A stretch of 64,000 nucleotides of DNA from Lumbricus rubellus. Taxonomy: Eukaryota; Annelida; Clitellata; Crassiclitellata; Lumbricidae. The notes beneath the pieces were generated by a model that did not search any database, was not told where the DNA came from, and saw only the letters and a list, made by a program, of their open reading frames with translations. Where the stretch lies: positions 23,808,864 to 23,872,863 of the forward strand of contig OX243816.1 in the NCBI GenBank assembly GCA_945859605.1, read 5' to 3'. Of this stretch, positions 24,994 through 35,930 are shown in pieces; positions within the stretch are counted from its first letter, which is position 1, and each line of letters begins with the position of its first letter. Made by a program: the position numbers and the translations under genes.

Positions 24994-26225
24994 AATCCAA
25001 TTTTCCACCTTAATGGAAAATTTCCAGAACAGGGTCCGAAACCAAACAATATAAACAAGCAACCTTAACTAATTTACTACGGTACTACGTAAGAACAAGA
25101 TCCTCAATTGATACACATTGTACCGACAACCCCGGTACGCTTAGTTGAAAAAGGGTTCATGCCCCGAAAAGAATTACCAAGTCTAAACTTATAACCATCA
25201 CGAAACTGACATCAGCAATTTAAGGTTATCACAAAGAATCTCTGTGCTGAAACAAATTTACAGTTAACACAAATTATAATCATCATTCCTAATCCATCAC
25301 TTGCTCGGAGCCACTTACTAGGATACTTAAATGTCTTCCAAACACAATATTCCCTGCTCCGGCACCAATCCTTACTAAACGATTATGCTAACAAATCAGC
25401 ACATTACAATTCCATTTAACAGGTTACCATTAACTATGAACCAAATATACGTTACACAATAAAAGAAACTATTTCTTTAAATTCTATCCTCACTGGTAAC
25501 CAACGAGATTTCTGGGAAAACTCTGTTCCTTAGTTCAGCATACAATCGCTAACAGCGATGGGCAGTCAACACTTCATTACCCACCTTACACGTTACTAGG
25601 GCTGAACTATCAAGCAAAGGCTTTACTGCTTAGTGAAGCATACCCAAGCCACACTAGGACGGATTTCTCCTAGACCTGTGTATAGTCTGTCGACGTCTAC
25701 CTTACAAGACGGAGCATAACAGAGCAGACCTTCCGGAACTAGCAAACAAAGGATTTACTATTCAGGGAAACATACCCAAGAAGCTAGTACGGATTTCTCC
25801 CTGACTTATGCAATAGACTTTCTACGTCCACCTTACAGGACGGAATATAATAGAATAGACCCGTAACGCTGTCTGGAAAATTACAACCCACTATTCTACA
25901 TCTGAACCTGCCTTCACTAACCATATAGAATTCAAAATAGCAAATAATCTCATCGTAGATTATACAATTAATCACCGTTATGCAATCACACATCCTATAC
26001 TACAAACAAGCACAGCATTCTTGCCCTTCTTCGTGGCAACAAAGAAAACAATGCAAGTAAAACGACAAGTAAACAATCTTACCTACCCCCATGATCTAAC
26101 CTAGATCAAGTTTAGAAACAAAAATTCATATGTATTTGTTCTCATCCAAAGGAACTAAAACCAGGCTTCTCGCCAAAGCCTAAACCGATCGCCATTACGC
26201 GATAGTATCTTACTCTAGCTATACG
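24994..26225. other. 3' noncoding region of the Gypsy element
   Basis: About 1.2 kb between the pol stop and the polypurine tract. No env-like frame is present. It contains two diverged direct copies of a segment of about 115 bp (about 25620-25735 and 25750-25865) sharing CATACCCAAG, ACGGATTTCTCC and CTTACA(A/G)GACGGA. Confidence 0.75.
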
Positions 26226-29200
26226 TTACCTATATCTTACGGGGCGAACAATGTTCCTGCGAGGTCTCGCATCGGACATTAATTCTTCCACTTCAGGATT
26301 ATCTAATCCATTCAAGGTCTCCAAATCTAAAGGACCGACCGGATCTGGGTCTTCTATCTCGTTCCACTCTCCCGGAGGGTCTCCCACAAACAGTTTAAGT
26401 TTGTCAATGTAAACCAATTTGGCTTGTGAGCGTGCGGATTTCTGAATCTTAAAGAGGACCGGGCTCAGCTGTTCAATTACCTTATAGGGTCCCGTGTAAA
26501 GTTTATTCCACTTATCCTTAATCCCAGGGCGTCTCCTTGGATAAAAGTACCAAACCCATGACCCTATGGGGAACCTAGCGGGTTTCACTCTCATATCATA
26601 CCGGAAATTCCTGTTGGTGACATGGCGCTGCATAAATCTTCGGGCAATTTCAAAGTTATTTTGCACATTCTCAATTTGATTCACAACAAAATCATCGGTA
26701 CTAGACAAAGCATTTGCAACTTGGACGTCTCCTAAAACTAAATCAATCGGCATGCACAACTCTCTTGACAGGAACAGCCGGTTAGGTGTGAAACCGGTGC
26801 TTTCACTTTCACTTGCTCGATAGGCGGCGAGGACGTAGGGAAGATGCACATCCCAGTCGCGCTGGTTCTGGGCTACCACCTTCCCGAGTAGGGTATTCAA
26901 GGTTCTGTGGAACCTCTCCACGGCTCCATTGGTACTTGGCTTGTACGGCGTGGTCCTCATCTTGTCGATCTGGAGGTGACGACACATCTCCTTGAACAGG
27001 TTCGCCTCGAAGCAGGGACCTTGGTCTGTTAAGATTTGTCGCGGGCATCCGAACCGACAGAAGACTTCCTCGACCAGGACTCGTGCCACGGTCGTCGCCT
27101 CCTGGTTGCGGATCGGATAGGCTTCCGCCCAGCGGGTGAAGTGGTCCACGGCAGTGAGGATATACCGGTATCCTTTACTGGAGGTGGGATGCGGTCCAGT
27201 GATGTCTACCCCCAAACACTTCATCGGGGCTCCCACGGACATCGGTTGGAGACGACCCTGTCTGGGCGTCTTTCCGCGGTGGTACTGGGCGCACGGGACA
27301 CACCGCCGAAGTGCCATTCGTACATCCTCTCTCCACCCCGGCCAGTAAGCTCTCTTTTGGAGTTGAGCGAGGGTACGTCTGATACCCGTGTGCCCTCCAG
27401 TAATTCCTTCATGAGCGAGCCGTATTAACGAAGATCGTCGACTACGCGGGGGAATCAGTTGTCGGGTCGCAACTTGCCCATCATCTGCGTGGAGCCAGTT
27501 CCGGGTGAGCAATTCCCTGTGAAGTTCCAGCTGTGGCCATTGGGCTACCAAGTTCTTTACAGTTCCGCTCTGACTCCGCAGATCGTCATAGGAGGGAGGA
27601 TCATCAGAGCTGAGCTTCCTTTGGATAACCCAGCCCAGCTCGCGGTCGGCTCGTTGTTCATCTCGAATGGTTGTTCGGTCCCAATCGGTCGGTAGATCCA
27701 CCGCTCCACCACGGAGGCCCGTCGTTTCAAGGATGACTTGAACTTGTTGCGGCATGCGCGACAGGGCGTCCGCATTCTGGTGCGCAGTTCCGGCTCGATG
27801 CTGGATATCGAACTCGAATTCTTCTGTTATGGCCAGCCATCTGGCCTGTTGTCCGATAGGAAGCGGCGTCCTCCTCAGCCATTGCAAGGCGGAGTGATCG
27901 GTGCGTAGCAAGAATCGACGCCCCAGCAGATACTGTCGATAGGTCTTTAGAAAGTAGACGATGGCCAGAAGTTCTCGCTTCGTAACGTCGTAGTTCTGCT
28001 CCGCCGTAGAACAGAGTCGGATACCGTAGCAAACTACGCGTTCTTGCCCTCCTTGGATTTGTGAAAGGACTGCTCCTATGGCCTCGCCGGATGCGTCCGT
28101 ATCAAGAATGTACAACCCCTCATCATTGGGTAAGGCCAGGATGGGTGATTCAGTCAGGAGTCGCTTCAGGTGAGAGAAAGCAGCTTCGCATTCGGTGGTC
28201 CATTGAAAGCGAAACCCTTTTTTGGTCAGCGCATGCAGCGGTCTAGCGATTTTGGCGAAGTTCGGCACGAATTTTCTGTAATAAGAGCACAATCCGATGA
28301 AGGCGCGAACGTCTCGCAGCTTCCTAGGAGTTGGCCAATTCTTAACCGCTACGGTTTTCTCTGGGTCGGTCATAATGCCATCTTCACTTACGACATGACC
28401 CAAGAATAACACTCGGCGCTGCAGCAGGTGACATTTCGAAGGCTTCAATTTCAACCCGACCGTTGCCAACCGTTCCAGCACTTGTGTTAAACGTTCCAAG
28501 TGAGTCTCAAGATCTTCGGCAAAGACAATGATGTCGTCTAGGTAAATCAGACATACCTCGAAATTTAGTCCAGCCATGACAAGGTTCATCATTCTCGAAA
28601 ACGTGGCCGGCGAGTTACAGAGACCGAAGGGTAGCACCCTAAACTGAAAACTTCCTCTTCTAGTGATGAAAGCTGTCTTCGGGCGATCCTTTGGATGAAC
28701 TGCAACCTGGTGGTACCCTGCACGAAGGTCAAAAGTGCTGAACCATTTGGCTCCGGCTAGGGTATCCAAACTCTCGCTAATCAGAGGTAGAGGATAAGCG
28801 TCCTTCCGGGTTTTAGTGTTGACCGCTCGATAGTCCACACAAAACCTTGGGGTACCGTCTCGTTTTTTCACCATCACCACATTACTTGCCCAGGCTGAGG
28901 CTGACGGTTCTATCAGCTTCTGTTGTAACATGTTGTTCACTTGTTCATCAATGACTGGTAATAGCGTCAACGGCTGGCGACGTAGCGGTTGTCGAACAGG
29001 GCTTTCGTTTCCAGTTTCTATTTCGTGTTGGATTACATCGGTGAAGCCCAAATCCCATTCGTTCATTGAAAAGGCTTTCTGATTTGCGGTGATGATTTGC
29101 CGAAGACGCTCCTGTACTTCTTCCGGTACATCGGCGGCAATGTCTCTCCACAAAGGAGAAAGGATCGCCGCGATTTCAGCATCGGTTGATTTCGGTAACG

Positions 29201-32200
29201 TTTCGTTAACGGCTGCGCATCCAGCCGAAGATCTCAAGAGTTTTTCTTCTCCCATTACCGTAACCGGTTCGGCTGTACATTGAACTCCTTTCTTCAGCCA
29301 GAGTTGTTGGTCGGTGGGATTCATCACCCGAAGCGGCAAATCGAAGGTCCGGTTAGGGAGCAATGTTCCGGCTAGAATGAGTCCGGAGTCTAACACTTTC
29401 GGATTTACAGCCCAGGAATCGGTCATTGCTTTCAAGTTCGGAAGGAGCGCATGACTTGCAACATCCATCTCACTTTTTGCCACGACGAGTGTGTCATGCG
29501 AAATCACTATCTTACGACATAGCCCGGCACGAGGTTTGGAGTGCACTTCAAATCTGTAGCCTCCCACCAGGATCCAGTTGCGACCGATATGCCAGAGTAC
29601 ATTTTCATGTTTCATCCACGAAAGTCCAAGGATCAGTTCGGATACCTGTTCTGTGACTAGACAGGGAATCTTGAATTCGTGATCGCCGATTTGCAGTTTC
29701 AGTATTGTCTCTCCCACAACGCGAATAGCAGACCCGTTAGCAGCTAACAAGGACTGTTCAGAATTCTGCACATCTTTAGGATCTACTAGCGAAGCAGGAC
29801 ATAATGTCATTTCGCAGCCAGAGTCAAGCAAGGCTAGGAGGGATCTTCCATTCAGTTTTACCGACAGGTAGGCATCATTTCTACCCTGGACGTGTCTGAC
29901 GTTACCTTCAGGATTCCCGGCGGTTTCTTCGAATTCTTCATCCGCTGGCGACCTCTGGGGACGTTCTGGACAAACGCGAGCCAAATGTCCCAGTTGATTG
30001 CATTCATAGCAGCGACGATTGTCCCGTTTCACCCGAGGAAAGTTATTGTCTCTATTTCGGTTCCACTGTTGATTGTTGGTTCCTGTTCCTCTCCAAGGTG
30101 GTGATAAACGTTGCGGCTGCCATTGCCGAAACTGACCCTCAGTTGAAGTAGCACTCAACTGGTTCTGGAACATTTCTTTCATCTGTCGAGTCAGCGTCTC
30201 TTGCATCTGGTTGAATCTTTCGTCGAGGGTTGTTTCTACTTCTCTCACTGTCTGAATGCGACCCGGTCGACGGTCGTGGAACCCGGTGGTATCTTCATCA
30301 GCGCGGCGGTAGCCTTCCAACCGGAGAGCGATTTTGTAGGCGCTATCTAACGTGGCTGGTTCCCGCTCTCGTACCTTCAGAGCCAGGCCCTTGTCGGACA
30401 GTGCATCAAGAAAAGCTCGAATAGCTATTGTCTCACTGTGCGCGGACGACGGTCCTGGGAAAGCTAAGATCATAAGCTTTCGGATGTCTTGTACGAGCTG
30501 ACCGAGATCTTCACCCGATTTCTGACGACGAGTATTCAGTTTGGTTTGGTACAAGGCTGCCTGGTCCGAACTTCCGTATCGTAGTCGTAGACGGTCGACT
30601 AGATCGGTGCAGGTGGTGATGGCTTCCGAGTCGAATTCATGCAGAAGTTGGTCTACCGGTTCTATTAGCGCACACGTCAGTTGGGCCAGTTTCTCTTCTT
30701 CAGTCCAACGGTTACTTTTCGAACAAACTTCGAACTTCTTAAGGAACACTTCTACTGAGGTCTTACCGTTGTATCGGTCCAGCTTCATTGGCGATGTCAT
30801 TCTTCTATCTGAGGAATTTGAATATTCAGTTCGTAGTTTCCCAGCAGGTTCTTTCCTTTCACGAGCAGTTAGTTCAGATCGAGACGGTTCGGCAGTGTCC
30901 TTTTTCGGCGACAACTCTCGAGCGCAAGAGCTGACGATTGTGGGCGGTTTTTCAGAAGCAACACCGCTCCCGAGTATGAACGGATTAGGCAGTTCATCGT
31001 TGAGACCACCCGCGACAATCGGTTTCATTGTTGGCCACTGCATTAATTGTTTCGCCAGGGCAACCCGTTCATCGTACGAGGCTGGACCGTAGTAGGGCAC
31101 GAAGATGGGCTGTACTGTCTCACGAGGTAAGTATTCGTAGCTCTGGGTAACCTGAGTTCTTAGCGACGAAGACATCGTTGACATTATCGGCCGACTCGAA
31201 GATGTCGTCAGGGTGGGCATACGAGGAATCGAAGCAGAAGCAAACGCGATCTTTTCTGATTCAGGTTTCATTTCACGTACCTGGACGTCGTGCATACCAA
31301 CATTCTTCGAAGAGATGATTCGTGGAGGAAATTCATTCGATCGTCGAAGGTCTCCAGTTTCAGTGTTCATGAATTGGTACGACGAGTATGGGAAGGTGGC
31401 AGCCCGTGGAGTTGCGGTTGAGATGGGACGACGAGGATGTGCATCTCGTGGACCCCAGTCGTACTCTCGTGTGAACGACAAATCCCCATTTGATTTATCT
31501 ACAACTAACATTCCAGAGTTAGTACATGTTTTCAAACAGTCTTGCCCTATAGCTATCGCATTTGAATCGAGCACAAATCGATGTAAAGGCCGCATATCAG
31601 TTACTTCTGAGTCTTCACTATTGCATTTCAATTGTTCGGTTATATCATTATTTAACCGGTTTTGTTTCTTGCGCATATACGACTCATAGTCAAAGCTTTC
31701 ATAAATCGTATTTAAATCTCTATGATAGACAGTTTCATTCCTAACCATTTCGGGTTCTTTTCTGGCCCTTGTATCTTGACTAAGTTGGACCCGAGCGTTA
31801 GCTGTATTTGAACCTAGTTCCAAAACCTCACTTAGTCTAGGACCAAATGTACCTGAGCTTACTTTTACCCCACTTAGTCTGGTGCCAATTGTAACGGCCT
31901 GCCCCCTTCTCGAAAGAAAACCACGTGACCGGGGGTCCCACCCTTGGTATTGCTCTTCAGCCTCCCAAGTGGTAGGTGCCCGCCCTGGAAATTCAAATGA
32001 GGCGCCGCACTGTTGAAGGGGTTCTCTATTGTCAGGTACGACTACAGATCCATCTAAGTAAGTAAGATCTACGGGATCCATTGATTTCCCTCTGGTAAAG
32101 TCGTAGTTTAGGGTTGGGTCTTCCACCTCAGGACGGGGATGTCTCTCATCGGTACCAGGAATGGCTTCGGTCGAGTGGCGACATATGTCTGCGGTTCCCG

Positions 32201-32585
32201 GTCTGGGAACGACGGCTTCCTCTAATTGAAGACCGTCTGGGTTCAAATCCCCTTCAACAGGTTGTGTAAATCCCCAATCCTTAGATGTGGCCAACCCTTC
32301 CCTTCTCTTGTCCCTCATTACCTCACCTTCTTCTCGGGAAAGACTACCCCGGTGGTGTTGCTCTTGTAAGTGGCTTATCTTTTGACTAAGGCTCTTGAAT
32401 TGGGACTCTTGTCGTTCCATACACATCCCCAGGGTTTCTGACACAGTTAGTAAAAGTTCCCCAACTTGTTTACCCTTTGCTTCTAATTCGTCAAGACGGT
32501 CAGGGGTTCCTCCCTTCTCCCCTTCAGTTATGCATTCCTCTAATTCCTCATCAGAGTGATCCTCAGACCTATTAGGAGTTTCCAT
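26226..32585 (-). CDS. Gag-Pol polyprotein of the Gypsy element (2119 aa)
   Basis: One frame with no gag/pol frameshift. Approximate residue positions: Gag-like region 1-840; CCHC zinc knuckle (CYECNQLGHLARVC) near 855; aspartic protease (LLDSGCEMT) near 918; reverse transcriptase with YLDDIIVF near 1350; RNase H start (DTDASGEAIG) near 1493; integrase HHCC zinc domain 1722-1763; integrase core with aspartates near 1788 and 1850 and glutamate near 1885. Domain order PR-RT-RH-IN is the Ty3/Gypsy order. No chromodomain is seen at the C-terminus. The ATG lies 904 nt inside the 5' LTR, so the first 232 residues are LTR-encoded and the primer-binding site is translated (QAVTIGTRLSG). All visible catalytic motifs are intact. 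Confidence 0.97.
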   Translation of the reverse strand: METPNRSEDHSDEELEECITEGEKGGTPDRLDELEAKGKQVGELLLTVSETLGMCMERQESQFKSLSQKISHLQEQHHRGSLSREEGEVMRDKRREGLATSKDWGFTQPVEGDLNPDGLQLEEAVVPRPGTADICRHSTEAIPGTDERHPRPEVEDPTLNYDFTRGKSMDPVDLTYLDGSVVVPDNREPLQQCGASFEFPGRAPTTWEAEEQYQGWDPRSRGFLSRRGQAVTIGTRLSGVKVSSGTFGPRLSEVLELGSNTANARVQLSQDTRARKEPEMVRNETVYHRDLNTIYESFDYESYMRKKQNRLNNDITEQLKCNSEDSEVTDMRPLHRFVLDSNAIAIGQDCLKTCTNSGMLVVDKSNGDLSFTREYDWGPRDAHPRRPISTATPRAATFPYSSYQFMNTETGDLRRSNEFPPRIISSKNVGMHDVQVREMKPESEKIAFASASIPRMPTLTTSSSRPIMSTMSSSLRTQVTQSYEYLPRETVQPIFVPYYGPASYDERVALAKQLMQWPTMKPIVAGGLNDELPNPFILGSGVASEKPPTIVSSCARELSPKKDTAEPSRSELTARERKEPAGKLRTEYSNSSDRRMTSPMKLDRYNGKTSVEVFLKKFEVCSKSNRWTEEEKLAQLTCALIEPVDQLLHEFDSEAITTCTDLVDRLRLRYGSSDQAALYQTKLNTRRQKSGEDLGQLVQDIRKLMILAFPGPSSAHSETIAIRAFLDALSDKGLALKVREREPATLDSAYKIALRLEGYRRADEDTTGFHDRRPGRIQTVREVETTLDERFNQMQETLTRQMKEMFQNQLSATSTEGQFRQWQPQRLSPPWRGTGTNNQQWNRNRDNNFPRVKRDNRRCYECNQLGHLARVCPERPQRSPADEEFEETAGNPEGNVRHVQGRNDAYLSVKLNGRSLLALLDSGCEMTLCPASLVDPKDVQNSEQSLLAANGSAIRVVGETILKLQIGDHEFKIPCLVTEQVSELILGLSWMKHENVLWHIGRNWILVGGYRFEVHSKPRAGLCRKIVISHDTLVVAKSEMDVASHALLPNLKAMTDSWAVNPKVLDSGLILAGTLLPNRTFDLPLRVMNPTDQQLWLKKGVQCTAEPVTVMGEEKLLRSSAGCAAVNETLPKSTDAEIAAILSPLWRDIAADVPEEVQERLRQIITANQKAFSMNEWDLGFTDVIQHEIETGNESPVRQPLRRQPLTLLPVIDEQVNNMLQQKLIEPSASAWASNVVMVKKRDGTPRFCVDYRAVNTKTRKDAYPLPLISESLDTLAGAKWFSTFDLRAGYHQVAVHPKDRPKTAFITRRGSFQFRVLPFGLCNSPATFSRMMNLVMAGLNFEVCLIYLDDIIVFAEDLETHLERLTQVLERLATVGLKLKPSKCHLLQRRVLFLGHVVSEDGIMTDPEKTVAVKNWPTPRKLRDVRAFIGLCSYYRKFVPNFAKIARPLHALTKKGFRFQWTTECEAAFSHLKRLLTESPILALPNDEGLYILDTDASGEAIGAVLSQIQGGQERVVCYGIRLCSTAEQNYDVTKRELLAIVYFLKTYRQYLLGRRFLLRTDHSALQWLRRTPLPIGQQARWLAITEEFEFDIQHRAGTAHQNADALSRMPQQVQVILETTGLRGGAVDLPTDWDRTTIRDEQRADRELGWVIQRKLSSDDPPSYDDLRSQSGTVKNLVAQWPQLELHRELLTRNWLHADDGQVATRQLIPPRSRRSSLIRLAHEGITGGHTGIRRTLAQLQKRAYWPGWREDVRMALRRCVPCAQYHRGKTPRQGRLQPMSVGAPMKCLGVDITGPHPTSSKGYRYILTAVDHFTRWAEAYPIRNQEATTVARVLVEEVFCRFGCPRQILTDQGPCFEANLFKEMCRHLQIDKMRTTPYKPSTNGAVERFHRTLNTLLGKVVAQNQRDWDVHLPYVLAAYRASESESTGFTPNRLFLSRELCMPIDLVLGDVQVANALSSTDDFVVNQIENVQNNFEIARRFMQRHVTNRNFRYDMRVKPARFPIGSWVWYFYPRRRPGIKDKWNKLYTGPYKVIEQLSPVLFKIQKSARSQAKLVYIDKLKLFVGDPPGEWNEIEDPDPVGPLDLETLNGLDNPEVEELMSDARPRRNIVRPVRYR
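31870..31887 (-). other. Candidate primer-binding site of the Gypsy element
   Basis: Minus-strand TGGCACCAGACTAAG begins two bases after the LTR end. The TGG start is what a tRNA 3' CCA would pair with. I could not assign the tRNA. It lies within the gag reading frame. Confidence 0.65.
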
Positions 32586-33488
32586 TGTTCAGTTATTTAT
32601 TAACGTCAGATTTAATTTATTTTAATTAAACAATTCAACTGAGTATAATGTACAAGCGTTGCTGACAATTAACATCTGTGATCGGGCCTAGATATTGTTC
32701 TTCAATAGCTATGCAATATGTCTTTAAAGTCAGCAGAATCTCCGTAAATAATCAACAGGCGTGCACAACCTTAATTCTAGTAATCGCGTTTTATAATTAA
32801 CAGTCAGGAATATTGAATCACAATTCAGACGGTAGCTTTCAACCGTTATTCAATATCGACTTAAGTTTCATTTCTTATTATCAGTGAACATTAATTTCTA
32901 TTTAATTAACTACACTTGGTTTCGGATTCTGTTATGGAGCAATTAGATTAGTTAATACTTTCCTGGAAATTTCCGTGCAATTTGGCCAACACTCGCTTTC
33001 AAATATGAAAAGAAGATCGGAAGATTTCTTGTCCGAATATTGGAATATATGACAATAAAGATTCACACAGAATCAGCTGCAAACTGTGCCAAAACCAGTC
33101 GCTGAGTCAACGGTATATTCTTGTTCATGAAATCAGGCAATCAGCCACACATTCAGCATTTTTAGAGCCAAAATACACAGAATTTCTTATCTTCACGAGC
33201 CGACCTCTTACTCCGATGAAAACCTCCAGTCGACTGCGCATTTCGGCGTTGGAAGCGGTCACGTGATCTGGATCAACCAATCAGCGACTTACACGTTGGC
33301 CGAATCTAAAAATAGAGTGTCGCATTGCGACACTTTCTGTTGCAGCGAAGTACTGCACCGGAGGTCAGATCTAAAAGCGGCTAAAACCGAAGGCCGGTCG
33401 CAAATTTGGCAAGGCCGCAAATTAATAAATGAGTACGCCGAGCGGCCTAAAAGGAGGTTAAATTGTAGCGGCCTCATAGGACGTTACA
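31890..33488 (-). repeat. 5' LTR of the Gypsy element
   Basis: 1599 bp. It contains the promoter portion upstream of 32585, then the first 232 gag codons up to the LTR end. It is bounded by TGTAACG...CGTTACA. Confidence 0.95.
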
Positions 33489-34033
33489 GTACTAGCAGCG
33501 TATACTGTAGGATGATGCGCTTGCAATGCCATTTGCTAAGTTGTGGAATGATGTCAGTGGCCAAATAATAATGACAACTGACTTACAAATTAGGCTAATT
33601 ATCATCATAACACGCCATTCAGTGCAACCAGTTCGCGGTTACCCCCATTTTGTCTTAGACCTTGCGCGTTTTACAAATTTATTCAATATTAATATTAGTA
33701 AAAAAAATAATAATGAGTGTAATCTGAATAATCACAGACAATGGGCAAGCTAAAATTTATAGGCCTAGTAATTTGCCATCGCAATGTCTAAGCAACTAGA
33801 TGGCCCAAAGCATCGCAAAACTATTCAAAATGAAACGCAAACAGCCTGAAATGGGCTTAATGAAACTTTAACAAATTCATTCATCACTTAAGTGTTGAAG
33901 CCGCATTATACTCATTGGTAGCTAACCTAGGCTATATGAAATTAATGCTTGCCAGAAAAATTGGGCTTAACTTCTTGCATTAGTAGCCGAACGTACATGT
34001 ATCTATATCTATAAGAGAGGATGTTTATATATT

Positions 34034-34037
<4 letters not shown>

Positions 34038-34065
<28 letters not shown>

Positions 34066-34193
34066 TGTATGTATGTATGTATGTATGTATGTATGTATGT
34101 ATGTATGTATGTATGTATGTATGTATGTATGTATGTATGTATGTATGTATGTATGTATGTATGTATGTATGTATGTATGTATGTATGTATGTA
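34038..34193 (+). repeat. ATGT tetranucleotide microsatellite
   Basis: About 39 uninterrupted ATGT units near the Helitron 5' end. Met-Tyr-Val-Cys and Ile-His-Thr-Tyr repeat frames here are artefacts. Confidence 0.98.
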
Positions 34194-34229
34194 TATATAT
34201 TTGTCCAGAATGCACGCCCACAGTTTCGC

Positions 34230-35930
34230 AGCTATTGATCTGAAATTTTGCACCTAGACAGGGGTCCATTAAACTTAGCAAGTGCAGGGGTTTTCGAATT
34301 TCTAGCACCATGGGGGCCAAGATGGGGGGAATTTTTGGGGGAGCAAAAAATATTTTTTTGCACCTATTGATTCCAAATTTTGCATTTAGACAGAGGACCG
34401 TCAGGTCCTCCCAAAAATCGAGTTGGCGAATCTGTACCACCAGAGGAAAAATGGGGAGAGGCCAAAAACTACATTTTCCCTATTTTTACACCATCGCCAT
34501 AGTTTCAGAGCTATTCACCTGAAACGTTGCAGCTAGATAGGATGCCACCGGGACCACCTTGCCCCCCAACAACACACGTACACCTCGCCCCGCAGGGGCC
34601 GGGTGGGGCAAGTCGTTGTTTAGGGGGGCAAAAAAATTTTGGGGGCCAATTTTTTTGCAGCTATTGATGTCAAATTTTGCATTTAGACAGAGGACCGTCA
34701 GGTCCTTCCAAAAAACCAGTTGGCGAATCTCTACCACCAGGGGGAAAATGGGGGGGACCACAAAACTCCATTTTTCCTATTTTTAAACCATCGCCATAGT
34801 TTCGCAGCTATTCAACTGAAACGTTGCAGCTAGATAGGATGCCACCGGGACCACCTTGCCCCCAACAACACACACCTCGCTCGCCCCGCAGGGGCCGGAC
34901 GGGGCAGGGCGTTATTTAGGGGGGCGAAATTTTTAGGGGGGCAAAAGATTTTCAGCTATTGGTGTCAAATTTTGCATTTAGACAGAGGACCGTCAGGTCC
35001 TCCCAAAAAACCAGTTGGCGAATCTCTACCACCAGGGGGAAAATGGGGGGACCACAAAACTCCATTTTTCCTATTTTTACACCATCGCCATAGTTTCGCA
35101 GCTATTCAACTGAAACGTTGCAGCTAGATAGGATAGGATGCCACCGGGATCACCTTGCCCCAAACAACACACACCTCGCTCGCCCCGCAGGGGCCGGGCG
35201 GGGCAGGGCGTTATTTAAGGGGGCCAAATTTTTAGGGGGGGCAAAAAAATTTCAGCTATTGGTGTCAAATTTTGCATTTAGACAGAGGACCGTCAGGTCC
35301 TCCCAAAAAAAGGTGGCGAATCTCAACCACCAGGGGGAAAATGGGGTGGGACCACAAAACTCCATATTCCCTATTTTTACACCATCGCCATAGTTTCGCA
35401 GCTATTCACCTGAAACGTTGCAGCTAGATAGGATAGGATGCCACCGGGATCACCTTGCCCCCAACCAACACACACCTCGCTCGCCCCGGAGGGGCAGGGC
35501 GGGGCAGGGCGTTGTTTAGGGGGGGCGAAATGTTTTGGGGGGCGAAATTTTTTCAGTTATTGATGTTAAATTTTGCATTTAAACAGAGGACCGTCAGGTC
35601 CTCCCAGAAAACGAGTTGGCGAATCTCTGCCACCAGAGGGAGAATGGGGGGGACCCCAAAACTCCATTTTTCACATTGTTTTTACCATCGCCATAGTTTC
35701 ACAGCTATTCACCTGAAAAGTTGCAGATAAATAGGGTGTCACTGGGACCACCTCGCCACCTACCAACACACCTCGCCCCGCAGGGGCCGGGTGGAGCAGG
35801 GCGTTGTTTAGGGGGGGCGAAATTTTTTTGGGAAAGTGGGCCATTTTTTGGCAGTTTTGCAGCTATTGATATGAAACTTTGCATGTACATGTATACAGAG
35901 GACCGTCAGGTCCAGCCAGTGGAGGGGGCC
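34230..35930 (+). repeat. Tandem array of about 300-bp units in the Helitron
   Basis: Six units, with landmark ACAGAGGACCGTCAGGTCC recurring near 34390, 34685, 34982, 35283, 35583 and 35893. Each unit contains CGCAGCTATT and CCCGCAGGGGCCGG-type motifs. Confidence 0.9.

Larger units (their letters stand above)
23382..33488 (-). mobile_element. Complete Ty3/Gypsy-type LTR retrotransposon
   Basis: 10.1-kb element transcribed on the minus strand. The two LTRs are both exactly 1599 bp, start TGTAACG and end CGTTACA, and differ at only three positions found by eye. The target duplication is GTAC (23378-23381, 33489-33492). One 2119-codon gag-pol frame fills most of the interior, followed by about 1.2 kb of 3' noncoding DNA and a purine-rich tract. 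It inserted into duplication unit B. Near-identical LTRs and an intact frame indicate a recent insertion, probably from an active family. Confidence 0.97.

Noticed and set aside
24755..25054. Plus-strand frame starting MIWINQSATYTLAESKNRVS, also at 33263
   Set aside because: Lies antisense in the LTR U3 portion; duplicated only because the LTR is duplicated, and no domain.
30541..31689. Plus-strand frames of 158-183 residues inside the Gypsy element
   Set aside because: Antisense shadows of the gag-pol frame with no recognisable product.
34033..34440. MYVC and IHTY repeat proteins
   Set aside because: Translation of the ATGT microsatellite in a Helitron.
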